Origin: Treponema sp.
GTDB lineage: Bacteria > Spirochaetota > Spirochaetia > Treponematales > Breznakiellaceae
DNA: 35,173 bases
Assembly (NCBI GenBank): GCA_009787835.1
Contig: WQSN01000029.1
Location: 1 to 35,173, forward strand
Reading direction: 5' to 3'
Shown here: positions 1 through 7,837 of the stretch, in pieces
Layout of the letters: every line of letters begins with the position of its first letter
Numbering within the stretch: the stretch's first letter is position 1
The notes under the pieces: generated by a model
What the model was told of the DNA's origin: nothing
Seen by the model: only the letters and a program-made list of their open reading frames with translations
The model's database searches: none
Program-made: the position numbers and the translations under genes

Positions 1-306
1 AAAGAATTTAATGAAAATATCATTATGGATAAAAGAGTGTATTACCAAAGCCTTTATACAACTATGAAAAATTCTTATGATGATTTAATGTTTTCCAATA
101 GTCACAGGTATTTAAGCAATATAATTGGAGAAAATGACGGTATGGTATGTGAATATTCAGCGAAATGGGGAAATAATATCAGGAAAATAGACGGCAGAAT
201 ATCTCATGCTGAAATACTTGATTATAAAAAGAAAAATATTTCTGGGGTTAACATACCTGATATTTATATTAATATAACAGATGATATAAGTAAAAGAGGT
301 TTTTAA
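1..306 (+). CDS. Unrecognised protein, 3' part only
   Basis: The reading frame is open from the first base to the TAA at 304-306, so the gene very probably starts before the window. An internal ATG lies at 25 without a convincing ribosome site. The visible 101 residues are polar and rich in Asn, Ile, Lys and Tyr, with no signal peptide, membrane segment or motif I can name. Base composition is clearly more AT-rich than the next gene, which hints at a recently acquired or fast-evolving gene, but the fragment is too short to prove it. It points toward the end of the MEMO gene, 40 bp away. No function is assigned. Confidence 0.55.
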   Translation, partial: KEFNENIIMDKRVYYQSLYTTMKNSYDDLMFSNSHRYLSNIIGENDGMVCEYSAKWGNNIRKIDGRISHAEILDYKKKNISGVNIPDIYINITDDISKRGF

Positions 307-346
307 CAGAGTTACAGAAGCGTTGCGCATAACATATATGCCGCTC

Positions 347-1165
347 TTACCCAAATGTAATAGCCGCATATCCTACAAATGAATCTGGAATATCATCATT
401 AACATCGGCGCTTGTAGCGTATTCCAATAACCGTGCAGCGCCCGCCCCTGCTTCTTCCGCGAAACCCATCGCACCAAGTACCGCGCCCGCTGAACATGCA
501 GAACTGTCATGCTCCGCGCGGCGGAGAACTTCATCGCCTTTGCCTGATTCAACTGCGTTAATAAAATTCGCATCATTGACTTCGCGTACCCAGCGCAGGG
601 CTTTAATGCCTGTCCCTTTAGGCGAAAAACCGTAGTTTGGACCATAATGAGTTAAATCGGTGGAACCCAAAACATTAACCTTTCGGTTCAGCTTTTCCGC
701 CGCCTTAAAAATTTTCTTTCCGGCTTCAAGGGACATAATCCCGCAGGGAAGCCTGAGCCACAACAGCATCGCCTTTGGAAAGAAAAAACGAACCATCGGC
801 AGAAGAACTTCTACAGTATTGTCGCGGAAACGATCTTCTGCGCTGAGTTCATCAAGCAAGAGAGAACGCATCTCTGTATCAACCGGCATGGGACCGAACG
901 GAGTCTTTACTGCATCCTCCATGGCGAAAAGAGGCGGAACGTCTGACGGTAAATGGCCGCCTATAACCGCTACTGTATCGGCCTGCGGTTCAAGAGTGCA
1001 GACAGCGCGGGCGGCAACGCGGCCACAGTAGTACCAGCCTGCATGAGGGGCGATGGCGGCGCGTGAATACGGAGCCTGACAATTAAAACCTGACAAAAAT
1101 TGCGTTACCTTCCGGCTGTCACGCGGATACCATCCTTCAGGCAGGGAATAATCTCTTATTAACAT
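347..1165 (-). CDS. AmmeMemoRadiSam system protein B (MEMO family)
   Basis: A 272-residue protein of the MEMO1/AMMECR-associated family, related to class III extradiol dioxygenase-like folds. Visible family motifs are PHAGWYYCG (His41), IGGHLP (His71), STDLTHYG (His173) and SACSAGA (Cys224). His41, His71 and Cys224 are spaced like the metal-site His/His/Cys of human MEMO1. The start is taken at the ATG at 1165 because AAGGG lies just upstream; an upstream in-frame start at 1228 would overlap the divergent gene and lacks such a site. The usual partners (AMMECR1 protein, radical-SAM AmrS) are not beside it in this window. The biochemical role of bacterial MEMO proteins is unsettled, so the family is firm and the function open. 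Confidence 0.88.
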   Translation of the reverse strand: MLIRDYSLPEGWYPRDSRKVTQFLSGFNCQAPYSRAAIAPHAGWYYCGRVAARAVCTLEPQADTVAVIGGHLPSDVPPLFAMEDAVKTPFGPMPVDTEMRSLLLDELSAEDRFRDNTVEVLLPMVRFFFPKAMLLWLRLPCGIMSLEAGKKIFKAAEKLNRKVNVLGSTDLTHYGPNYGFSPKGTGIKALRWVREVNDANFINAVESGKGDEVLRRAEHDSSACSAGAVLGAMGFAEEAGAGAARLLEYATSADVNDDIPDSFVGYAAITFG

Positions 1166-1226
1166 ATATTTTTTTCCCTTAATACGCCGATAATTATAAC
1201 AGAGAAACAGAAGGCCGTATATAAAC

Positions 1227-2414
1227 ATGACAACAGAACAAAAAAGAAAGACTGGCGGTACATTTATTTTTGGCAGAATAATAGCCGCAGTATGTATTAT
1301 TATCTATCTCACTGCATTGATTCAGGCGGCGGTCAGAATTTATTTCAGCATTGAACAGCAAAAAATCACAGCGGAACAGGAGTTCGTGTATATCGCAGGC
1401 ATCGCTGCGGCTACAGGAGCGCAAAGTTTTATGGATGAACGCTACATTCAGACCATAAACAACGCGCTCGCTTACAGTAAAAGCATTGAAGCGCTTATTA
1501 TTTCAGGGCCTGAAGGCGAATACGCTTTTGAAAAGGAAAAAGATCGTTCCGTTATTTGGGTAAATAATTCTCCGAGATTTATCAACAGATTTGACATTTC
1601 AGGTCAGAGTTATTTCAGGCCTCTTTCAATTCCGGATCTGCGCAATACAAATATACAGGCAGTGGCAAGCGCGTTTAGTTATTTGGAATTTACCAATATA
1701 CTGAAGGAAACACTGTTTTTAATCCTGGTTGGATTTGCTCTTGCCTTCTTTACCATGTTATTGCAGGCGCTAATCGGTAAATCCGCTTCGCCTGAAACGG
1801 AAGAAACAAATAATGACACATCCCCCGGTTATGTGCAGGAAAACAATGATATTAATCCAGATGAAATATTTGAGGAAGGCAGTAAAGAGGAACGCGGGCC
1901 GCAGGGTCTTTTCTCTCCCCGCAGCGATATAGGCTGGGAGGAATACACAAAAGAGAGGCTTGATTCCGAACTTCACAGGTGCGCATCAACAGAAAAAGAT
2001 TTAACATTATTTATGATAGAATTCGCGGACACAATAAATGACGCTATGTTCAAACAGGCGGCGGATGAGGCTGTCCATTTCTTTATATCAAGGGATCTTT
2101 TGTTTGAATTCGGCAATCAGGGCATTACAGTAATTTATCCTGGTATTGATCTTGAAACAGGCATAGTTAAAGCGCAGAAATTTCTGCACCACATCGTTGA
2201 AAATTTTCCCCACAGCCGCAAAACAAACACCAGCCTTTACATAGGACTTACATCGCGTTCTGGAAGGCTTCTTATAGCCGGACGAATGATGATGGAGGCG
2301 ATGGAAGCGCTTCAGCGCGCCAAAACAGACAAAGAATCACCCATTATCGCGTTTAAAAGCGATCCTGAAAAATACAGAAAATTTATCGCGTCTCAAAATC
2401 ATCTGCGCTCCTGA
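1227..2414 (+). CDS. Membrane protein with degenerate GGDEF-like domain
   Basis: This 395-residue protein has a membrane segment at about 12-38, an extracytoplasmic stretch of about 115 residues, a second membrane segment at about 157-183, an acidic linker, and a C-terminal domain from about 238. That domain has the layout of a GGDEF fold: a RLDSELHRC-type start, a hydrophobic strand with FMIEFAD, and a closing AMEALQRAK resembling the usual AD-ALYxAK. Where GGDEF is expected after a RyG-like strand, the sequence reads FGNQGITV (about 295-302), so the catalytic motif is lost. It is therefore probably a sensor or nucleotide-binding relic rather than an active diguanylate cyclase. It is divergent from the MEMO gene and overlaps the 3' end of the DUF4340 gene by 32 bp. 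The GGDEF assignment is inference from strand pattern. Confidence 0.6.
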   Translation: MTTEQKRKTGGTFIFGRIIAAVCIIIYLTALIQAAVRIYFSIEQQKITAEQEFVYIAGIAAATGAQSFMDERYIQTINNALAYSKSIEALIISGPEGEYAFEKEKDRSVIWVNNSPRFINRFDISGQSYFRPLSIPDLRNTNIQAVASAFSYLEFTNILKETLFLILVGFALAFFTMLLQALIGKSASPETEETNNDTSPGYVQENNDINPDEIFEEGSKEERGPQGLFSPRSDIGWEEYTKERLDSELHRCASTEKDLTLFMIEFADTINDAMFKQAADEAVHFFISRDLLFEFGNQGITVIYPGIDLETGIVKAQKFLHHIVENFPHSRKTNTSLYIGLTSRSGRLLIAGRMMMEAMEALQRAKTDKESPIIAFKSDPEKYRKFIASQNHLRS

Positions 2415-3345
2415 AAAGCCTCTGCACCGACCACGGCGCTAGGGAATAAACATAACCTGAACCGCTGACATTCGCATAACGCCGTCCCGATTCATCGCTT
2501 GCGCTTAAACGAATTATTTTTGTCGCGCCGTTTCCCAGATCAAGAGCAATCCTTGAGTGGTTTAACTCCGCGGCGTCAGCTGAAATGTAATCAATAAAAT
2601 CTTCGCCTTCAATGCTCAGAATTGATCTGATATATGAATCTATAACGCCCTGATCCGGATTTGCGGCATTAATGCCTGAGACAACCCACTCCCTGTTTCT
2701 GCGGCTGAAAATCTGCATGACCGATGACGCTGACTCATCTTCAGTGGAAACCGAAACGCGCTGTACGCTGTCAAACGCGATTTCTCCGTCAGCGGTTTGT
2801 GGAATCAATCTCAGGTTATACCAGCTGTTAACAGAACTGTTAATATATGAAACAATCAAATTGCTGCCCGAGCGCACTTCGCCATCTCCGAATCTGCGCA
2901 CATAACATTCGCGCCCCGTGTTATCTTCATCTCCTATTAAAAGATCAAGGAGCGTAATGTTATCTCCGCTAATCGTAATCCTTGCGGCCGTTTCTGAATG
3001 AAGCCCGAAATTGGCGTGAGCAGAAACGCTTGAAGACCGTACAGGCCAGGCGGCGCGCTGCGTGAAAACGCCCAGAAAATCTTCTATACGGAGCTGGCGC
3101 GCCGGATACTCCCTGCCGTTATGCAAAACAAACCACTCGCCGTTAATTTTAAGAAATTCCTTTGTTTCTCCCGCAATATTGATAACTATTCTGCCGGCCT
3201 TTGACGCGGCGGCAGGATCAAGCCAGAGGTAAGATACTGATCTTGCGCCGGTTCTTTGGGGATCAAATACAAGACTTGCGGTATATGTTAAAGCAAGCGC
3301 CGCGATTAATGAAAGATGAACTATTAACTTTTTTTTATATGTCAC
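2383..3345 (-). CDS. DUF4340-type membrane-anchored protein
   Basis: A 320-residue protein with an N-terminal membrane anchor (about 5-24) followed by a long extracytoplasmic beta-rich region resembling DUF4340 proteins (GEWFVLHNGREYPA, repeated short beta units, closing VYSLAPWSVQRLF). Such proteins are commonly encoded right after GldG-like ABC auxiliary subunits, as here. I choose the GTG at 3345 because a strong AAGGAGG lies six bases upstream; a longer in-frame ATG at 3378 would sit deep inside the previous gene. With the GTG the overlap with the GldG-like gene is 11 bp, which fits translational coupling. It is the last gene of the minus-strand ABC operon. The exact role is unknown; probably an accessory envelope subunit of the transporter. 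Confidence 0.75.
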   Translation of the reverse strand: MTYKKKLIVHLSLIAALALTYTASLVFDPQRTGARSVSYLWLDPAAASKAGRIVINIAGETKEFLKINGEWFVLHNGREYPARQLRIEDFLGVFTQRAAWPVRSSSVSAHANFGLHSETAARITISGDNITLLDLLIGDEDNTGRECYVRRFGDGEVRSGSNLIVSYINSSVNSWYNLRLIPQTADGEIAFDSVQRVSVSTEDESASSVMQIFSRRNREWVVSGINAANPDQGVIDSYIRSILSIEGEDFIDYISADAAELNHSRIALDLGNGATKIIRLSASDESGRRYANVSGSGYVYSLAPWSVQRLFRSADDFETR

Positions 3346-4981
3346 CTGCAGCCTCCTTCGCGGATTTGATTTCCGCAATAATGCGCGAACGGCGCTTCGA
3401 CGCGATAATCATGCCCGCCAATATAACAAAAAACGGAACAATGCCGATATTTAAAATCTGCGAGAAGCGCATGTAGGAAGCGCGCGTTTCTTCATCCTTA
3501 ATTTTATCGAAACGCCCGATATACGGAAGTTTGTTTCGTATACTGATAATATCATCATCGCTTGCAAGCCAGTCCGCGGCGCGCAGAAGAAATTCCAGAT
3601 TGTAGCTTGCGCCGCTTGCATTGATCATGTTTGTCGCAAAATCTGTATCGCCGACTACAATAATCCGCGAAGGGATTGCGTTTAACGGCATATCCGGAAG
3701 CTCATCCTGCGGATATTCATCTGTATACCAATCCTCTCTGGCAGGTTTCGGCGCTCCCTGGAAAAAACTCGGAAAAATACCGGACAATGACGCGCCTAGA
3801 ATTTTAACGCCCCTTGTTTCATTTGCGTCCCTTTCAAAAAGATAACTAATCTCGGGATTGGTATTAAAACTGTTAACCATGGACCATGCCTGATTTGTGC
3901 TTGTAAAAAGAACGCTCGTCTGCACCTGTGCAGGCGCGTTAATTTCCAGGGGGCTTGCCCAGTAAAGATCCAGACCGGAAAAATTCGCGCTTACAGGATG
4001 TTCACGGTTTCCGTTTTCTGCTGAAACTCCGATCCAGAACGGATAGCGCACAATGCGCAGCTGCACAGCGCCCGAAGCCAGCATGGTCTGGTACTGCAAA
4101 GTAAGGGCGTTGCGGTCGAGCGCAAGTTCAGGCCTGACAATTACGCCGTAGGAGGCGAGCATATCAAGCAGCCCCTGATCCTGCTGCCTCCTTGCCGCGA
4201 TTGAACCGCCCGCTGTATCAACATAAATTCCTTTAACCGCGAAAAGAATTTTTCCTCCCTGCCTGATATATCTGTCAATGCGGTAAAGGGCGAATATATC
4301 CATGTCTTCCACGCCGCCCAGAACAAAAAGAGCCGGAAGGTTATCCGGTATTTCATCTCCCGGATTGATTAGCCTTACCCTGTAGCCCGCTTCAGCTAAC
4401 ACCTGGTTCAGGTACGTGAAATCTTCCCTCCAGTTCCTGAAACTGTCGCCGACAATCACTCCTATCCGTCTTTCAACATCCATAACCATTGAGCGGATCC
4501 GCGATGTTATATCGTACTCAAGAGTGTCGGTGGAAATTACCCACGGCAGCACTTCCATTTTATCCAGATATTCAATAACAATGCCTGAATATACTGTAAT
4601 AAAACTTGCCTGATCCTTTTCTACAGTCTGCACCTGTCTGGGCTGAAAACCAAGCTCTTCAAGAGCGGATGAAAGCCCGGCCTTGATGGGATCCCTCACC
4701 GTTACCCTGATTTTACCTTTTGAAAAAGCTGCAAATTCCCGCAGCGTATCTTCGATTTCGCCTGGCATGGGAACGATTGTTTTTAGCCTGTCAGAAAGAA
4801 AGTAGGTGATATTTACATAATCAGGTATCTCGGTATAGAGGTTACGCGAAACTTTTGAGATTGTATATGCCTTTGTCTTTGTCAAATCGAGCCGGAACCA
4901 GAGACGGTGCGTTACAAGAAAGCAAAGAATAAAAACAATGACAGAAAGGAAAGTAATAATTGTTGTCTGTCTTTTGGTCAT
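3335..4981 (-). CDS. GldG-family ABC transporter auxiliary protein
   Basis: A 548-residue protein with one N-terminal membrane segment (about 7-28), then the RLDLTKTKAYTIS motif that opens GldG/ABC_transp_aux proteins. A large extracytoplasmic domain follows, with repeated alpha/beta units (RRIGVIVGD, LFVLGGVEDMD, GGKILFAVKG), then a C-terminal membrane helix at about 505-530 and a basic tail. In Bacteroidetes GldG partners GldF in gliding and secretion; related proteins occur widely in non-gliding bacteria with ABC-2 exporters. It starts 3 nt after the permease gene and overlaps the DUF4340 gene, so all are likely co-translated. I infer that it is the extracytoplasmic subunit of this ABC system; the substrate is not visible. 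Confidence 0.85.
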   Translation of the reverse strand: MTKRQTTIITFLSVIVFILCFLVTHRLWFRLDLTKTKAYTISKVSRNLYTEIPDYVNITYFLSDRLKTIVPMPGEIEDTLREFAAFSKGKIRVTVRDPIKAGLSSALEELGFQPRQVQTVEKDQASFITVYSGIVIEYLDKMEVLPWVISTDTLEYDITSRIRSMVMDVERRIGVIVGDSFRNWREDFTYLNQVLAEAGYRVRLINPGDEIPDNLPALFVLGGVEDMDIFALYRIDRYIRQGGKILFAVKGIYVDTAGGSIAARRQQDQGLLDMLASYGVIVRPELALDRNALTLQYQTMLASGAVQLRIVRYPFWIGVSAENGNREHPVSANFSGLDLYWASPLEINAPAQVQTSVLFTSTNQAWSMVNSFNTNPEISYLFERDANETRGVKILGASLSGIFPSFFQGAPKPAREDWYTDEYPQDELPDMPLNAIPSRIIVVGDTDFATNMINASGASYNLEFLLRAADWLASDDDIISIRNKLPYIGRFDKIKDEETRASYMRFSQILNIGIVPFFVILAGMIIASKRRSRIIAEIKSAKEAAGDI

Positions 4982-4984
4982 AAC

Positions 4985-5722
4985 CTATCTCCACTTCCTG
5001 AAAAGGATTACTTTTGTGTTAATGAATAAAAACAAACAGGTGCTTAAAATAAAAAACGCCAAATCCCTTGAATCGATCAGCCCTTTTGAGAAACTTTCAA
5101 AATGAAACGCCAATGAAAAAAAGTTGATTAAACGCGCGAGAGCGTCAGGCATGTTAAGCGTAAACGTTAACTGATTGACAAGCATTACCGCAAGCAGTAC
5201 TACAGCGCTCCCAAGAAAACTTCCCGCCTGATTTTTCGACAGCGATGACAGAAGAAGCCCAAGGGCCGTAGCGCTTGCGCCAAGCAAAAAAACGCCAAGG
5301 TATTCGCAAAAAACAGTTCCATTATCAAAGTTACCAAGGCGCATTAAAGTCATGGGCACAGGCAATGTTAAAACAAGCATCATGCTTAACACGGCAAGCG
5401 CTGAAATGAATTTGCCGAGCACAAGATCCCATTCGGTAAAAGGCATTGTAAGCAGAATTTCCGCCGTTCCTGTCTTTCTTTCTTCCGCCCAGCTTTTCAT
5501 CGTAATCACGGGGATTACCATGATAAAAACAAGCGGAAAAGCGGAAAAGTACGGACGGAGCGTCGCCTGATCTGCTACAAAATACTGCTGGAAAAAGAAC
5601 AGCCACACGGAACAAAAAACAAGGAAGAAAACCGCGGCTCCGTAAAAAGCCGGCGCTGTAAGGTACTGGAAAAGTTCTTTTCGCGCGAGAATAAAAGCGC
5701 GGTAAGGTAAATATTTTTTCAT
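4985..5722 (-). CDS. ABC-2 type permease (GldF-like)
   Basis: A 245-residue integral membrane protein with about six hydrophobic segments. It has the features of ABC-2 permeases: an N-terminal cytoplasmic helix with ARKELFQYLTAP, an amphipathic element near the first loop, and MKSWAEERKTGTAEILLTMPF, the cytoplasmic coupling segment typical of GldF/NosY-like permeases. It abuts the ATPase gene with no gap (5722/5723) and is followed after 3 nt by the GldG-like gene. It most likely forms the membrane channel with the adjacent ATPase. The substrate cannot be read from sequence; known relatives act in gliding/secretion, copper-enzyme maturation or drug export. Confidence 0.87.
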   Translation of the reverse strand: MKKYLPYRAFILARKELFQYLTAPAFYGAAVFFLVFCSVWLFFFQQYFVADQATLRPYFSAFPLVFIMVIPVITMKSWAEERKTGTAEILLTMPFTEWDLVLGKFISALAVLSMMLVLTLPVPMTLMRLGNFDNGTVFCEYLGVFLLGASATALGLLLSSLSKNQAGSFLGSAVVLLAVMLVNQLTFTLNMPDALARLINFFSLAFHFESFSKGLIDSRDLAFFILSTCLFLFINTKVILFRKWR

Positions 5723-6724
5723 TTATGAATCCTTATGCCCTGCTGTTTTTGTCTCATCCCCTGTAAGCTTTACAAATATATCTTCTATGCTCAACTTCTT
5801 GCAGTTCATGCTTAAAATTTTTAAATTTGATGCAACCGCCCAGTCAAAAATTTTTTCACCAGCGTTTGCATCTCCCATGTTTTCACAGGAGGCGGCATTT
5901 TGCGCTGGTATAAAAAAACTTGTTAATACAGTTCCGTTATCTGAAACTTCAGCGCAAACGCCTGATACCTGTCCGAGTAATAACAGTTTATTTTTTACAA
6001 TGTCCGCGCCAGCTCCTTTCAGAACAAGCTCCCAGGTGTCGCCTCCCTTCATGGAGAGCGCTATCTCTTCCGGCCTGCCCTGAACGGCGATGCGCCCGTC
6101 ATTTATAATCAAAACCTGGGAGCAAATGGCCTCTACTTCCTGCAAAATGTGGGTGGAAAGAATAACAGTTTTTCTTTTACCCAGTTCTTTTATTAGCGAA
6201 CGTATCTCAATAATTTGATTCGGATCAAGACCGGTTGTAGGTTCATCAAGTATTAATATCGGAGGATCATGAAGAATCGCCTGCGCGAGACCCGCGCGCT
6301 GACGGTAACCTTTGGAAAGCGTTTCAATTTTACGGTTTCTGTAACCTGTAAGGGCGCACTCCTTTAAACAGGTATCAATTGCCGCCTTACGCATCTGTTT
6401 TGGAATAAGGCGCGCCTGGGCTGCGAAGTTCAGGTATTCATCAACTGTCATGTCGCCGTAAAGCGGCACATTTTCAGGCAGATAACCAATTCGTTTTTTT
6501 ACTTCCAGAGGATGTTCATCTACAGCGATACCGTCCACAAGCGCTGTCCCGCTTGACGGAAAATGAAAACCGGTAAGTATTTTCATTATGGTGGTTTTTC
6601 CCGCACCGTTAGGTCCCAGGAAACCGAGCACCTGCTGCGCTCCCACTGAAAAAGAAACATCCGTTACAGCCTGCACATTACCGTAAAATTTTGAAAGATT
6701 TTTAACCTCAATCCGGGTATTCAT
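5723..6724 (-). CDS. ABC transporter ATP-binding protein
   Basis: A 333-residue ABC ATPase. Walker A is GPNGAGKTT at 37-45, the usual Q-loop position reads LPEN (Glu84, as in many ABC-2 exporters), the signature is LSKGYR at 136-141, Walker B is ILILD at 156-160 with catalytic Glu161, followed by a D-loop TGLDP and a switch His in LSTHILQE. A C-terminal extension of about 110 residues carries extra beta structure, as in CcmA/NatA-type exporters with regulatory tails. It is the first gene of the operon ATPase-permease-GldG-DUF4340. RNase Z ends 58 bp upstream on the same strand, so joint transcription is possible. Confident as an ABC-2 exporter ATPase; cargo unknown. Confidence 0.92.
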   Translation of the reverse strand: MNTRIEVKNLSKFYGNVQAVTDVSFSVGAQQVLGFLGPNGAGKTTIMKILTGFHFPSSGTALVDGIAVDEHPLEVKKRIGYLPENVPLYGDMTVDEYLNFAAQARLIPKQMRKAAIDTCLKECALTGYRNRKIETLSKGYRQRAGLAQAILHDPPILILDEPTTGLDPNQIIEIRSLIKELGKRKTVILSTHILQEVEAICSQVLIINDGRIAVQGRPEEIALSMKGGDTWELVLKGAGADIVKNKLLLLGQVSGVCAEVSDNGTVLTSFFIPAQNAASCENMGDANAGEKIFDWAVASNLKILSMNCKKLSIEDIFVKLTGDETKTAGHKDS

Positions 6725-6782
6725 TAATAAAACTATTCCTCCATGTGATGATTAAAAGTATTTATATATCAGGAAGGTAACA

Positions 6783-7715
6783 TTATTTATCAATATATTC
6801 AATAGGGAACAACATACGGTCGCGCGTCAGCACCGTATCCGGGAAAATTTCCCTGGCTTCTTTTAACAATTGTTTAAGTTCATAATCATTATAACGCGGG
6901 CTGTAGTGAATGAGCGCAAGTTTTTTTATATCCTGAGAGGCAGCCGCAAGATGAGCGGCTTCATCAACTGTCATGTGCTTTTTTTCATGCGCGTCTTCGG
7001 CTAATTCCTTTTCAAACATTCCTTCGCAGATAAAAAGATCGGAACCTGTAACATGAGCTGATATTTCAGGGAAGGCAAGCGAATCTGTAACAAAAGAAAA
7101 TTTTCTGCCGCTTCGGGGCGGTCCTAAAACATCGTCAGGATAAACGTCTTTTCCGTCCGCAGATTTAACCATCTCGCCTTTCTGCAGCTTGCCCCACAGT
7201 TTTCCCATCGGAACATTCAACTCCTGCGCTTTTTGAGGGTGAAACTCACCTGAACGGATATCTTCTTCAAGCGTATAACCGTAACATGGTTTTGTATGCT
7301 TCAGCGGAAAACACCGGACATGAAAACCGTCTCCCCTGTATACAATACCGGGTGAAGTAATTTCCTGGACAACTATTTCAAAATTGATATACATTTCAAG
7401 AACGCGTCTGCTGCTTTCAATGTATTCGGCTATCCGCGGCGGCCCGATAATGTAAAGCGGATCATCCCTGTCAACCTGCGAAGAGAGCATCAGAAGTCCC
7501 GGAATTCCTGTTACATGATCCGCGTGTGTATGGCTTATGAATATGACAGAAATTTTTTTCCATTTAAGGTTAAGCCGCCTGAGCGAAACCTGAGTTCCTT
7601 CGCCGCAGTCAAATAAAAACAACTCCCCTTCCCTGCGTAGCAATACCGATGTCAGATGTCTGTTAGGCAGCGGCATCATTCCGCCGCATCCCAGAATAAA
7701 CGCTTCAAGATTCAT
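6783..7715 (-). CDS. rnz: Ribonuclease Z
   Basis: A 310-residue metallo-beta-lactamase-fold endonuclease that removes tRNA 3' trailers. The zinc motif HTHADH is at 62-67, preceded by FDCGEGTQ, as in short-form RNase Z (ElaC/TrnZ), whose usual length is about 300-320. Further family signatures are the PLKHTKPCYGY segment, the FVTDS strand, the CEGMF segment, the HMTVDEAA helix and the closing HYSPRY motif that supplies the last zinc-binding His. The N-terminus carries an FILGCGGMMP glycine-rich start. It lies upstream of the ABC operon on the same strand and is divergent from malic enzyme. Nothing appears truncated. Confidence 0.93.
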   Translation of the reverse strand: MNLEAFILGCGGMMPLPNRHLTSVLLRREGELFLFDCGEGTQVSLRRLNLKWKKISVIFISHTHADHVTGIPGLLMLSSQVDRDDPLYIIGPPRIAEYIESSRRVLEMYINFEIVVQEITSPGIVYRGDGFHVRCFPLKHTKPCYGYTLEEDIRSGEFHPQKAQELNVPMGKLWGKLQKGEMVKSADGKDVYPDDVLGPPRSGRKFSFVTDSLAFPEISAHVTGSDLFICEGMFEKELAEDAHEKKHMTVDEAAHLAAASQDIKKLALIHYSPRYNDYELKQLLKEAREIFPDTVLTRDRMLFPIEYIDK

Positions 7716-7799
7716 TTGTTGAATTATATATATTTTTATATACTGATGCCAGAGGTCGCTTTTTAGTTAATGCAATCACTTATGTTTACATTTCCGCCT

Positions 7800-7828
7800 T
7801 TGCTTGATTCTTAATTTTTTGTTACAAT
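7800..7828 (+). promoter_or_regulatory. Putative promoter of the malic enzyme gene
   Basis: TTGCTT at 7800-7805 and TACAAT at 7823-7828 are separated by 17 bp. The -10 matches the sigma-70 consensus at five of six bases, the -35 at three. Transcription would start at about 7834-7836, only a few bases before the ATG at 7838, and no purine-rich ribosome site lies in front of that ATG. The transcript may therefore be leaderless. Confidence 0.45.
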
Positions 7829-7837
7829 AGTCTCACC

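Noticed and set aside
660-1031. Open frame of 123 codons on the plus strand inside the MEMO gene
   Set aside because: It is a shadow of the MEMO gene: no ribosome site and a Ser/Arg-rich composition typical of antisense frames.
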